DNA of 64,000 bases from JAAELZ01 sp965223465. GTDB taxonomy: Bacteria; Pseudomonadota; Gammaproteobacteria; Arenicellales; Poriferihabitantaceae. The DNA is taken from NCBI GenBank assembly GCA_965223465.1, contig OZ245025.1:2356001-2420000 (forward strand). Reading direction: 5' to 3'. Both the position numbers and the translations under genes were made by a program. The number at the start of each line of letters is the position of its first letter. Positions within the stretch are counted from its first letter, which is position 1. Below the pieces are notes generated by a model that ran no database searches, was not told where the DNA came from, and saw only the letters and a program-made list of their open reading frames with translations. Positions 46,690 to 54,545 of this stretch are shown one piece after another.

Positions 46690-47160
46690 ATGGAAAATAA
46701 TAATAATTTACTCCTGATCAGCCATACTCCTTCAGAAAACACCCGAACATTAAGCGAGGCCGTGCTGCGCGGTGCGCTGAGTCAGACTGGTAGCGGGCTC
46801 AATATTATGCGGGTGACGCCCTTTTCGGCGCAAGCTAAAGATGTGCTAAGTGCGCGTGGCCTGATAATCGGTACGACTGAAAATTTTGGCTATATGGCCG
46901 GTGCGACCAAAGATTTTTTTGATCGTTGTTATTACGATTTATTGGATAAAACTGATGCCTTGCCTTACGCCGTCTATATTCGCGCAGGGCTAGACGGAAC
47001 GGGGACTAAAAATGCGCTCGACGGAATTTGTGGCGCATTGAAATGGAAAGCCGTCCAGGAGCCATTGATATGCAAGGGAGAATATCGGCCGAGTTTTGAG
47101 CAAGATTGTGAACAACTGGGGGCCGCTATGGCAGCGGGTATAGGCGCGGGAATATTTTAG
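46690..47160 (+). CDS. Flavodoxin-like protein
   Basis: 156 residues. The N-terminus LLLISHTPSENTRTLSEAVLRGA carries a flavodoxin-type phosphate loop; GTTENFGYMAGATKDFFDRCYYDL near 55-80 is the flavin-ring region of NADPH-dependent FMN-reductase-like proteins. It probably binds FMN. It lies 39 nt after creatinase and may be its operon partner. The electron donor or acceptor is unknown. Confidence 0.78.
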   Translation: MENNNNLLLISHTPSENTRTLSEAVLRGALSQTGSGLNIMRVTPFSAQAKDVLSARGLIIGTTENFGYMAGATKDFFDRCYYDLLDKTDALPYAVYIRAGLDGTGTKNALDGICGALKWKAVQEPLICKGEYRPSFEQDCEQLGAAMAAGIGAGIF

Positions 47161-47495
47161 CCGCTATAATATCCTGTCTCAGTATGATAATAAATATTTA
47201 ATGCATTATTATCACATCATTTCGGCGCTATTAGGAAATAAGGCAACTGAAGCCAGACTTTAAAACATGTGTTTTCTGTCTTATAACAAGGCAAAAAAGC
47301 ATCTAAAATTTGTGTTAACGGCGTTGTCTCATGAGGTGGCACTGGCAATCAGTTGCCAGTGCCACCCGCAGTTTATCGGTACTTTAAAATTCTCATTAAC
47401 AATTTTAATGCGTTCCTTACATAGCCCCCTCCAGGCAAAGGGACTTAAACATTACGCCTTGAATAAGCAATTCCTGGTTGGGTATTTTTACGCGT
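47161..47495. other. Intergenic region with a perfect long hairpin
   Basis: 335 AT-rich bases between the flavodoxin-like gene and a reverse-strand SnoaL gene. The only clear structure is the 14-bp perfect inverted repeat at 47335-47366. It marks the border between the metabolic island and the accessory region. Confidence 0.5.
47335..47366. repeat. Perfect 14-bp inverted repeat
   Basis: GGTGGCACTGGCAA and TTGCCAGTGCCACC flank a TCAG loop with no mismatch. No T tract follows on either strand, so it is not a standard terminator. It could be a transposon end remnant, an RNA 3' stabiliser or a cruciform site. Confidence 0.8.
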
Positions 47496-48047
47496 TTAAA
47501 ATACTCCATTTTTATTTCGAATTTTGCCTCCATTCATCCAATAATTAAGTCGTAAAAATGCATCAAGTGCCTGAATTGAATCCCAGTGTTCTACAATTTT
47601 TTCGTTTTCAATCCTCCAAGTATCGATGATGTTCATTCCTTTCCGATCATTTCCTCGATCCTTTTCTTTTAGCGTCGCATGCGAGTGAAAGATTACATAA
47701 TCTCCATCCGCATAGATATGTTTTACTTCATACGTGTAATCTGGATAATCTTGAACAAATTCCTGGAGAAATCCTACTAGACCATCGATTCCATCAGGCA
47801 GATTTCTATTATGTTGAGTATATGAGTCTTCGTTATATTTCGCTAAGACATATTCAAAGTTATGATTATTCATTAAGTTTTGTACAAAATCCGTAATTAG
47901 TTTTACATTTTCTAGTTCTTTCTCTGACCAACTTTCTTTCTGAAAGGATTCAAGATTAATGTTTAATTTGTCTGACTTTGCGGGAACCTCTGCTGATGCA
48001 GCACTACAACCTACAATAAGAAATAAGACCATGATGTATTTCCACAT
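47496..48047 (-). CDS. SnoaL-like (NTF2-fold) lipoprotein, paralogue of the next gene
   Basis: 183 residues from the ATG at 48047, chosen because AGGAGAG lies just upstream. The N-terminus is a signal with a lipobox-like IVGC (MWKYIMVLFLIVGC). The mature part is an NTF2/SnoaL-like cone: DFVQNLMNNHNFEYV, YTQHNRNLPDGIDGLVGFLQ, DGDYVIFHSHATLKEKDRGNDRKG and DTWRIENEKIVEHWDSIQ. It shares the segments QHNR, HSHAT, RGNDRKG, IDTWRI, EHWD and the C-terminal NGVF with its neighbour, so the pair arose by tandem duplication. Function unknown; probably exported. Confidence 0.8.
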   Translation of the reverse strand: MWKYIMVLFLIVGCSAASAEVPAKSDKLNINLESFQKESWSEKELENVKLITDFVQNLMNNHNFEYVLAKYNEDSYTQHNRNLPDGIDGLVGFLQEFVQDYPDYTYEVKHIYADGDYVIFHSHATLKEKDRGNDRKGMNIIDTWRIENEKIVEHWDSIQALDAFLRLNYWMNGGKIRNKNGVF

Positions 48048-48108
48048 AATTACTCTCCTGTTAATAAAATTAAAATAGATGGGTGTATAAATAAATGATT
48101 GGAACAGC

Positions 48109-48588
48109 TTAGAAAACGCCATTTGCGTTCCGCACTGCGCCACCTGTGAGCCAATAATACAAACGCATAAAACTATCGAGGGGCTGAACCGCATCCCAAT
48201 GCTCCGTCAACTTCCCGTCTTTAATGCGCCAAGTATCAATAATGTTGAAACCTTTTCGATCATTACCTCGGTGTTTCTTATTTACCGTGGCATGCGAATG
48301 TAAAATGACGTAATCGCCGTCGACAAAAATATTTTTTGCCTCGTAAGCAAAATCCGGAAATCGTTTTGTGAGGGAGCGGACAGAATCGATCACACCCGAA
48401 ATGCCATCTTTCATGCTTCGATTGTGTTGTATATAAGGGGTATTTGAATACTGCTGTTCGATAAGTTCAAAATTGTGATCGTTCATCAAGTGTTGTACGA
48501 ATAATAAAGCGGTTTCGGCCTTTTGCTTCTGCGACGGTGACCAATGATCGTTCATGAGTGAGTCAATCTCATTGCGAATTGTTTCCAT
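48109..48588 (-). CDS. SnoaL-like (NTF2-fold) protein, cytoplasmic paralogue
   Basis: 159 residues without a signal peptide. Same fold and motifs as the downstream lipoprotein: FVQHLMNDHNFELIEQQY, YIQHNRSMKDGISGV, GDYVILHSHATVNKKHRGNDRKG, IDTWRIKDGKLTEHWDAV. Members of this group turn over or bind small hydrophobic compounds; no substrate can be named. It is divergent from an HxlR regulator with operator-like repeats between them, suggesting regulated response to a chemical. It is 61 nt upstream of its paralogue. Confidence 0.82.
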   Translation of the reverse strand: METIRNEIDSLMNDHWSPSQKQKAETALLFVQHLMNDHNFELIEQQYSNTPYIQHNRSMKDGISGVIDSVRSLTKRFPDFAYEAKNIFVDGDYVILHSHATVNKKHRGNDRKGFNIIDTWRIKDGKLTEHWDAVQPLDSFMRLYYWLTGGAVRNANGVF

Positions 48589-48671
48589 ATATACCTCCGG
48601 TTTAATCGCCAGCTTTTGGCTGGCATTGAATCATTTGTAGCTTGATAATTTCTTTAAAACCTGTATTATCG

Positions 48672-48713
48672 CTTGTAATATGCAAGTTATTACATTTAAT
48701 TGCAAAATGCAAG
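48672..48713. promoter_or_regulatory. Operator-like repeats in the SnoaL/HxlR divergent region
   Basis: Two related dyads, CTTGTAATATGCAAG (48672-48686) and TTGCAAAATGCAAG (48700-48713), lie about 28 nt apart between the divergent genes. The spacing and symmetry suit binding of an HxlR dimer. Confidence 0.5.
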
Positions 48714-48741
48714 TAAAAATTTTAATTTTAGAGGGTTGCAG

Positions 48742-49146
48742 ATGAATCGTTCGGATTGCCCGATTTCAAATGTGCTCGAACATTTAGGGGATCGGTGGAG
48801 TTTGTTGGTGATCAGGGATATGGCATTTTTTGGCAAAAATTCTTACAACGAACTGCTGGAATCTGCGGAAGGTATTGCCACCAATATTCTTTCGAGCCGG
48901 TTAAGAAATCTCGAAACCAGCAACATTATTGAAAAACGACCAGACTCTTCTGATCGAAGACGACAGATATACAGTCTGACCGAATCAGGAAAGGACTTAC
49001 TTCCCATTTTAATCGAGATGATTTTGTGGAGTGCCAAACATCATTCCGACATATTAAATATTCCAACCGATTTGGTACAAAAAGCAAAAAATGACCGTAA
49101 TACCTTGATAAGCCAGCTGACGGATCAGATTGCTGCGCAACAATGA
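48742..49146 (+). CDS. HxlR family transcription regulator
   Basis: 134 residues from the ATG at 48742; the reading can be extended to a TTG at 48700 but that lies in the operator-like repeats. The sequence opens CPISNVLEHLGDRWSLLVIRDM, the HxlR signature with its N-terminal Cys, then a winged helix: YNELLESAEGIATNILSSRLRNLE, and KRPDSSDRRRQIYSLTE. HxlR proteins respond to aldehydes, quinones or redox stress. It probably controls the divergent SnoaL pair. Confidence 0.92.
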   Translation: MNRSDCPISNVLEHLGDRWSLLVIRDMAFFGKNSYNELLESAEGIATNILSSRLRNLETSNIIEKRPDSSDRRRQIYSLTESGKDLLPILIEMILWSAKHHSDILNIPTDLVQKAKNDRNTLISQLTDQIAAQQ

Positions 49147-49298
49147 TAAAGAAAAGATCTGGCTTATCGTTGACTAAAAAGAAAACCTACTATTTAAAAA
49201 CACGTGAAGTCTTTGATATCGGTGGTTAAGTAAAAAATGTTGCAGTTATTTTTCGCAAGAATAGTTTGTCGTATGGCACTCGCTTGCGATTTTAATGA

Positions 49299-49456
49299 TT
49301 CCTGGTGCCTCGCGGGGGGAGCGCGCTTTTGCTCTTAATCGTGCTCTTGTTTGGATCTAGCACTAAGCTCCCGAGTACAAAAGGTTCTATCGGACTGTGA
49401 GCAATATATAATGATACAAGCATCGAGTATACTAATTCACAGCAGGTCAACTGCGC
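49299..49456 (+). repeat. Leader repeat, copy A (divergent)
   Basis: A diverged copy of the leader family seen at 55639, 56893 and 58970. The second half is well kept: CGGACTGTGAGCAATAT, GATACAAGCATCGAGTATACT and CAGCAGGTCAACTGCGC. The 5' hairpin has decayed. It sits directly upstream of the oxidoreductase gene at 49471. The 152 bases before it (49147-49298) show no gene. Confidence 0.75.
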
Positions 49457-49470
49457 TTTAGGCTATTGAG

Positions 49471-50058
49471 ATGTTTGCACTAATCGTTGTCGCCAATCCA
49501 AATCCGAATAGTCTGAGTCATGCTATGGCGTCCACTGCGGAAAACATACTCACTACTCGCAACTATGATATCGTTACCCACGATCTATACACGGAGCACT
49601 TTGATCCCGTTCAACCAACTGGAGAAAGTAGTAACACAAAATCAACCGACCAACTTGTGGAGCAGCACTGTTCAGAACTCGCGCGTGCGGATTTGATCCT
49701 TATATTTCACCCAAATTGGTGGGGACAACCACCGGCAATTCTTAAGGGCTGGATAGATCGAATATTTCGTCTGGACACTGCGTATGCGTATCCCCCTGGC
49801 GTTGGTTTTGAAGGGGTTCCAGTGGGGCTGCTCAAAGCTCGGCACGCCCTGGTATTCAACACGTCTAATACGCCAGCTGAGCGCGAGAACTTGGTATTCG
49901 GTGACCCCCTTGAAACACTCTGGAAGAAATGCGTTTTTGATCTGTGCGGCGTCAAAAATGTAACAAGGCGAATGTACTCCCCCGTGTCACACAGCACTCC
50001 CGAGAAACGCGCCGCCTGGCTCGCTGAGGTTGGAGTGCTTGTCGAGAATGTGGCCTAA
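49471..50058 (+). CDS. Flavodoxin-fold NAD(P)H oxidoreductase (NQO1/MdaB-like), cassette-borne
   Basis: 195 residues of the Flavodoxin_2 family: ALIVVANPNPNSLSHAMA at the start, FHPNWWGQPPAILKGWIDRIFR near 85-106, and LVFNTSNTPAERE in the active-site region. It should bind FAD or FMN and reduce quinones or similar acceptors by two electrons. A leader repeat lies in front and its stop codon is inside an integron-type core sequence (GCCTAAC), so it looks like a gene cassette although it lies on the far side of the integrase. Confidence 0.88.
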   Translation: MFALIVVANPNPNSLSHAMASTAENILTTRNYDIVTHDLYTEHFDPVQPTGESSNTKSTDQLVEQHCSELARADLILIFHPNWWGQPPAILKGWIDRIFRLDTAYAYPPGVGFEGVPVGLLKARHALVFNTSNTPAERENLVFGDPLETLWKKCVFDLCGVKNVTRRMYSPVSHSTPEKRAAWLAEVGVLVENVA

Positions 50059-50078
50059 CAAGTTATTCCAGCGTGGCG
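50053..50078 (+). other. Shortened attC-like site ending the oxidoreductase cassette
   Basis: GCCTAAC fits the attC left core RYYYAAC exactly and contains the gene's stop codon. Only about 18 nt separate it from a G^TTCCCG junction at 50078/50079, the boundary found at other cassettes here. The normal palindromic centre is missing, so this is a deletion derivative. Confidence 0.55.
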
Positions 50079-50105
50079 TTCCCGTGGCACTCATCGCCCG
50101 GCTAG
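50079..50105 (+). repeat. Leader repeat fragment, copy B
   Basis: TTCCCGTGGCACTCATCGCC matches the first part of the leader hairpin (TTCCCGCGGCGCTTCGCGCC) with several changes, directly after an attC-like core. The rest of the leader is lost. Confidence 0.45.
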
Positions 50106-50174
50106 ATTTGTAAAGGTTACACAGAAATTATTCTAAAATTGAGAAAATGTAGATATTAAAAGGCATAACAAAAC

Positions 50175-50519
50175 ATGAGTGGTGAAAATAAACCTTTAAA
50201 AGATGTTTTCCTTGCATTTCAGGTTATTCCTCGTCTTAAAGCAGGAAATAACTTTGAAGTAGTTGATAAAGCAATTGAAGTGGTTAAGGCTGCAAATGTT
50301 CCATTCCTAGTTGGAGCAATGGAAACTACGATGAAAGGTGACCTCGACCAACTTTTTGAAATTGTGAAAAAGGCACAACAAGCTTGTTATGACAATGGGG
50401 CTTTGGAAGTTATTACTAATATAAAAATTCATTCCAAAACACGTGAAGCGACTGACACATTCTGTACTTATGATCGAGGTGTTACCCCTGCGAATCATAT
50501 GTTTGTATCAAAAAAATGA
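50175..50519 (+). CDS. MTH1187-type thiamine-binding protein, cassette-borne
   Basis: 114 residues of the DUF77/Thiamine_BP fold: FQVIPRLKAGNNFEVVDKAIEVVKAANVPFLVGAMETTMKG, then DLDQLFEIVKKAQQACYDNGALEVITNIKIH. Length is close to the usual 95-105. Family members bind hydroxymethylpyrimidine or thiamine-like ligands. It has an attC site downstream and stands alone. Confidence 0.85.
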   Translation: MSGENKPLKDVFLAFQVIPRLKAGNNFEVVDKAIEVVKAANVPFLVGAMETTMKGDLDQLFEIVKKAQQACYDNGALEVITNIKIHSKTREATDTFCTYDRGVTPANHMFVSKK

Positions 50520-50529
50520 AAAATACAAT

Positions 50530-50658
50530 ATCTAACCAGGCGTTTCACAAGGAATTTTGCCACTTCTAGCTATCACAGCCTGGTCTGCTTTCCCAATACT
50601 CATCGCTTCACTACTGGTCAAAGCGATAAGGCAAAATCCTGTGCGCCCAATATTCCCG
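50530..50658 (+). other. attC site of the thiamine-binding-protein cassette
   Basis: Begins with a canonical left core ATCTAAC (50530-50536). GGCG-CACA-GG-ATTTTGCC of the 5' arm pairs with GGCAAAAT-CCT-GTG-CGCC of the 3' arm, with extra unpaired bases only in the 5' arm, as in true attC sites. The right core is degenerate (ATTCCCG) and falls on the start of another leader repeat. Confidence 0.7.
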
Positions 50659-50745
50659 TAGTGCTTCGCGCCCCGGGAACGCGCAGCTGTCCTAAAACGG
50701 TTCTCTCGGCGCCATACGTATTGGTTATAGTCTGATCGACGAGCA
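50653..50745 (+). repeat. Leader repeat, copy C (orphan, 5' half)
   Basis: TTCCCG-T-AGTGC-TTC-GCGCC-C-CGGGAA (50653-50679) forms the leader hairpin. CGCGCAGCTGTCCTAAAACGG and part of the following block are kept, then similarity fades. No plus-strand gene follows; the next gene is on the reverse strand, so a cassette body seems to have been lost. Confidence 0.75.
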
Positions 50746-50770
50746 GTAAAAGCCTGCGCATTAATGTGAT

Positions 50771-51598
50771 CTATTTATCCACCTGATCAAATAACCTTTC
50801 TATTTCATCGCCACCCACGCCCAATAGAAACGACGAGAAATCGCCCTGCTCAAACATGACCTTGCTGGAATTGACAATCGCGGCATGGGTTACGCGCGCC
50901 AGTGCTGAACCCAGCGAGACTCTCGCTGCGCCGATATTGGCGAAATCTGCTAACGTCTGCTTGGCAAAATCACCCGCTGCCAGCGCGTTAACCGGTGTAT
51001 TAACGGATTGGCATATTCGTTCAAGATCCTGCATTGAGGGGGGAAGTGGTACGTACAGCACATCCGCACCGACTGATTCAAACGCTTGAATTCGGCGAAT
51101 GGCCTCCTGGGTATTGTATTGGCCATTCATCACGCCATCGGCGCGCGCGGTGAGCACAAAATCTTTTTCAAGTGATTGAGCAGCATCCATCGCTGCCTCA
51201 ATGCGTTCAACCGCAAGGCTGAAATCATAAGGTGTTTTGTCCGGCAGGGCTGTATCTTCAATGCAGCACCCTGCCAGGCCAATGTCCCCCGCTGCTTGAA
51301 TGGTAGCTGCAACGGTCTCGGGTGAATGGCCGTAACCGTTTTCAAAATCTCCACTCACGGGCAGTGGTGTTGCGGCAATTAAGTCACTTGAATGTTTTAA
51401 GGTTTGTTCAAGGCTGATATGCCCCATATCTTTAACGCCTAGAGTAAACGCATGGCCGGCTGAGGTGGTGGCGATGGCTTTAGCACCCAGCGCAGCAAAT
51501 AATTTTGCCGAACCCACATCCCAGGCATTGGCCAGGATAAAAGGATTACCGGGTTGGTGAAGCTCACGGAAAGAGGTTTGGGTAGCGGATGAGGTCAT
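50771..51598 (-). CDS. Isocitrate lyase / PEP mutase family protein
   Basis: 275 residues, TIM barrel of the ICL/PEPM superfamily. Key blocks: ANAWDVGSAKLFAALGAKAIATTSAG, DFENGYGHSPE (metal region), GCCIEDTA (catalytic loop) and LTARADG. It resembles the short, uncharacterised PEP-mutase-like or oxaloacetate-type lyases rather than true isocitrate lyase, which is longer and has KKCGH. Substrate unknown. It appears monocistronic. Confidence 0.88.
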   Translation of the reverse strand: MTSSATQTSFRELHQPGNPFILANAWDVGSAKLFAALGAKAIATTSAGHAFTLGVKDMGHISLEQTLKHSSDLIAATPLPVSGDFENGYGHSPETVAATIQAAGDIGLAGCCIEDTALPDKTPYDFSLAVERIEAAMDAAQSLEKDFVLTARADGVMNGQYNTQEAIRRIQAFESVGADVLYVPLPPSMQDLERICQSVNTPVNALAAGDFAKQTLADFANIGAARVSLGSALARVTHAAIVNSSKVMFEQGDFSSFLLGVGGDEIERLFDQVDK

Positions 51599-51878
51599 GT
51601 GATTGTCCGGTGGGGGTTAGGTAAGGCCAGTATTCTTATTACAAGCATACAAAATTCTGCAGCAATTATCATGCATAGATTTTCGTCAGACAATCCATGC
51701 CAAAGTTTCTTTGACATGGTGAAAGCGTGTGGTTTATGCGATCATCAAAGTCGCAAGCAAGGACGTAAGGCGCCCGTAAAGATGACACTATCGCGCCTTG
51801 TAAACACCGACCCTGTTCTTCATCGGCGTCTACGTTCGCAATTACTAAGCGCTGGCTTTATCAATTAGATTATTTATC

Positions 51879-52928
51879 ATGGTGAAACCCAAAAATACTT
51901 TTCAGACCCTGCTCGACACCAAACCATATCTGTTGGCGGATGGTGCGACGGGCACCAATTTATTTCAGGTGGGTTTGCAAACAGGCGATGCACCCGAGCT
52001 TTGGAATATTGATGCGCCAGACAAGATTCGAGCCCACTATCAGGCATTTGCCGATGCGGGCTCAGACATCATTCTGACCAATACTTTCGGTGGTACCCAC
52101 TATCGGCTTAAATTGCATCAGGCGCAGGATCGAGTCACCGAACTGAATACCGCTGCAGTCAAGTTAGCGCGAGAAGTGGTGGATAAGGCAGACAGGACAA
52201 TTGCCATTGCGGGCTCAATTGGGCCGACTGGGGAAATTCTGCAACCCAATGGTGAACTCAGCAAGGAAGAGGCAAGCGCAGCCTTTCGTGAACAGGCGGC
52301 TGCATTGAGCGAGGCAGGTGTAGATGTGTTATGGATAGAAACCATGTCATCGATTGAGGAGGTGGAGGCCGCCGTTGACGGGGTGGCGGAATTTGATTTG
52401 CCCATTGTGTTTACCATGAGTGTGGACACCAATGGGCGTACCATGATGGGCATCACGCCTTCACAAATTATTGCGCTTTCTGGGAAGGTGTCAAGCCCGG
52501 TGCATGCCTGCGGTACCAACTGCGGCGTGGGAGCATCAGAAGTAATAGCGACCGTGATGAGTATGCACAATGCCGCCAAGGCGCTATCGGTCCGACCCGT
52601 TATCGTGGCCAAGGCAAACTGCGGCATTCCCGAATGGGTGGACGGTGAGATAGTGTATAACGGCACGCCTGAATTAATGGCGAAATATGTACAGCTGGCT
52701 TTGGATGCAGGCGCCAGGATTGTCGGCGGTTGTTGCGGTACGTCTTTTGAGCACGTGGCTGCAATGCGCAAAGCGATGGATCAATACCAGCCCGGTGCAG
52801 CGCCTGATATTGAGCAGGTGCAAATCGAGTTGGGAGAGATATCAAACGGTGCCCTGGATTTGTTTCATGGCCGCGATCGTGTTAACGCCGCGCAACAAGC
52901 TAAAAAAAGTCGTCGTCGCCGCGCCTAA
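51879..52928 (+). CDS. Betaine-homocysteine methyltransferase-like protein
   Basis: 349 residues of the zinc-dependent homocysteine S-methyltransferase family. DGATGTNLFQ near 21-30, TNTFGG, and the zinc cysteines C215 (GTNCG) and C285-C286 (GGCCGTS) are in place. It could use glycine betaine or another methyl donor; alternatively it could be the substrate-side methyltransferase of the corrinoid system at 36.9-43.5 kb. The C-terminus ends in KKSRRRRA, like the Arg-rich tails of that system. Convergent with a LysR gene, overlapping by 4 nt. Confidence 0.85.
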   Translation: MVKPKNTFQTLLDTKPYLLADGATGTNLFQVGLQTGDAPELWNIDAPDKIRAHYQAFADAGSDIILTNTFGGTHYRLKLHQAQDRVTELNTAAVKLAREVVDKADRTIAIAGSIGPTGEILQPNGELSKEEASAAFREQAAALSEAGVDVLWIETMSSIEEVEAAVDGVAEFDLPIVFTMSVDTNGRTMMGITPSQIIALSGKVSSPVHACGTNCGVGASEVIATVMSMHNAAKALSVRPVIVAKANCGIPEWVDGEIVYNGTPELMAKYVQLALDAGARIVGGCCGTSFEHVAAMRKAMDQYQPGAAPDIEQVQIELGEISNGALDLFHGRDRVNAAQQAKKSRRRRA

Positions 52929-53860
52929 TCTTTGCGTCCGGTTTGGTCCTCAGACGTTTGTTCTTTTTGCACCTCTTCGAGCAGCCATGCGCGAAAAGCC
53001 TGCACTCTGGGTAATTTGGCTTTGGCGGGCGTACAAACAAAGTAGTAGGCAAAATCCAGCGGAATGGAATGCTCAAGCGGGCGAACCAGACGGCCTGCTT
53101 TTAAATCATCTTCTGCGACCACGCTACCGATGAGCGCAATGCCCTGGCCCTCCACCGCCGCTTGCACCACCATTTCCGCATTGGAGAAATGCAAGCCGTG
53201 AGTGCTAGTGGTATCTTCAACCCCCACGGTTTTAAACCACATGGCCCAGTCGGGAGAGGACGCATCAAGATAATAGTAATCACCATGAATCAGGGTATGC
53301 TGCTGTAAATCTTCGGGTGCTTTAATGGGTGGCCCTTTTTCGAGCAAGCCTGGACTACATACAGGATACACTTGCTGGGGTAATAAAAAATCCGTTTCCA
53401 GCCCGGGATAGTTGCCACTGCCGAAGCGGATGCCCGCGTCGATATCTTCTCGCAGTAAATCAACCAGTTCTTTGCTCGCATCAAAGCGCACATCGACGTC
53501 TGGATGGCGCGCCTGAAAATTTTTCAGTCGCGGCATCAGCCAGCGCGCAGCAAAGGCTTCAGCCAGGGTAACGGTCAAAGGTTTTGCCAGCGTGATCTCT
53601 TCTAATATTTTCATTGCTTCAGCCATGCGGTCAAAGCCTTCAGTTAAATAAGGCAGACAAACCTGCGCCTGCTCGGTCAGTAGAATCATACGGTTTTGAC
53701 GCTTGAATAAGGTAACGCCGAGGTAGGCCTCCAGGGTTTTTATTTGCTGGCTGATGGCGCCTGGTGTGACATTAAGCTCGGTTGCAGCCTTGCTAAAGCT
53801 TAGCAATCGTGCGGCGGCTTCAAACGCGCGCAAGGCGTTCAGGGGTGGGAGTCGACGCAT
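52925..53860 (-). CDS. LysR family regulator, GcvA-like
   Basis: 311 residues from the ATG at 53860; a longer reading to 53983 is unlikely because GcvA-type proteins begin MRRLPPLNALRAFEAAAR. Winged helix at about 7-65 (SFSKAATELNVTPGAISQQIKTLEAYLG), effector domain after 95. GcvA-type regulators often control glycine cleavage or amino-acid genes. Given its place beside the methyltransferase, regulation of one-carbon or glycine genes is a fair guess. Confidence 0.92.
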   Translation of the reverse strand: MRRLPPLNALRAFEAAARLLSFSKAATELNVTPGAISQQIKTLEAYLGVTLFKRQNRMILLTEQAQVCLPYLTEGFDRMAEAMKILEEITLAKPLTVTLAEAFAARWLMPRLKNFQARHPDVDVRFDASKELVDLLREDIDAGIRFGSGNYPGLETDFLLPQQVYPVCSPGLLEKGPPIKAPEDLQQHTLIHGDYYYLDASSPDWAMWFKTVGVEDTTSTHGLHFSNAEMVVQAAVEGQGIALIGSVVAEDDLKAGRLVRPLEHSIPLDFAYYFVCTPAKAKLPRVQAFRAWLLEEVQKEQTSEDQTGRKD

Positions 53861-53981
53861 TTTATAGTTTAGAATATCTAATAGATAGTAGAGAATTAAT
53901 CGTTTGTAATAAGCATGTATATCTATATATTTAGGGACAAGCAAGCCAGTTCCATATGAAATATATAGGAGATATACTAAC

Positions 53982-54485
53982 ATGAAAAACGCAAACCAAA
54001 CCAGACAGAATCAAAAATTCGAACAACGACTGAATCATTTACAGGGCGTAATGGGTATGCCGCACTGGTCAACAACTGGGCCAAGCTTGGAGCAGATCAG
54101 GGCATATGATCAACATGGGCGAAAACTCCAATCCAGCGCGATTCAAAAGGCGGTTCGGCGCGGGTTTAAAGTGATTAAATCATCGCTATTGGGCCCGATT
54201 GCGAAAATGGTACAAATGCGTAAGGAACGCAAAGACCTCCAGATATTGCTCCAGTTGGATGCACATACCCTTAAAGATATCGGCCTGAGTCGGGCAGATG
54301 CCTATGGGGTAGCGAAAGGGCGGGTCAATGCAGAACAGATCAATGCGCAGCGTCAGGCGAAAGTTACAGCGCAAATAAAAGCTCGACAGCGATTGGCCCC
54401 AGTAAAATCAGTTCCGGCTCCACAGGCGGCGCGTGTTAAAACCTTTGCGGCGAATGATCCGCGCTATTCTAGTAAATGCGCCTAG
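53982..54485 (+). CDS. DUF1127-containing protein
   Basis: 167 residues, strongly basic. The DUF1127-like segment LLQLDAHTLKDIGLSRADAYGVA is near 90-112, preceded by the usual basic helix. It is longer than typical DUF1127 proteins (about 45-80 aa), with extra N- and C-terminal basic regions. An ATAGGAGAT ribosome site lies upstream. DUF1127 proteins are linked to RNA or phosphate and arginine regulation in some alphaproteobacteria; the role here is unknown. Confidence 0.78.
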   Translation: MKNANQTRQNQKFEQRLNHLQGVMGMPHWSTTGPSLEQIRAYDQHGRKLQSSAIQKAVRRGFKVIKSSLLGPIAKMVQMRKERKDLQILLQLDAHTLKDIGLSRADAYGVAKGRVNAEQINAQRQAKVTAQIKARQRLAPVKSVPAPQAARVKTFAANDPRYSSKCA

Positions 54486-54545
54486 GTTTTAAATAAGTGC
54501 TAAAGTAAGTCTTTTAAAGCGAATCGATGCACGCTATTGAATGGT

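Noticed and set aside
36912..47160. Phage defence or secondary-metabolite cluster hidden in the island
   Set aside because: All recognised genes fit one-carbon and methylated-amine metabolism; no nuclease, helicase, toxin or biosynthetic core enzyme is present.
47335..47366. Rho-independent terminator
   Set aside because: The stem is perfect but no T tract follows on either strand.
47267..47548. Possible 93-residue gene on the plus strand
   Set aside because: It spans the perfect hairpin, has no ribosome site or recognisable domain, and overlaps the end of the reverse-strand SnoaL gene.
48046..48194. N-terminal extension of the SnoaL lipoprotein to 48194
   Set aside because: The extension overlaps the upstream paralogue's coding region; the ATG at 48047 has a strong ribosome site and opens a lipoprotein signal.
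51599..51868. Possible 89-residue plus-strand gene between the PEP-mutase-like gene and the methyltransferase
   Set aside because: The start lies at the start of a divergent gene, the protein is basic with no family features, and no ribosome site is visible.
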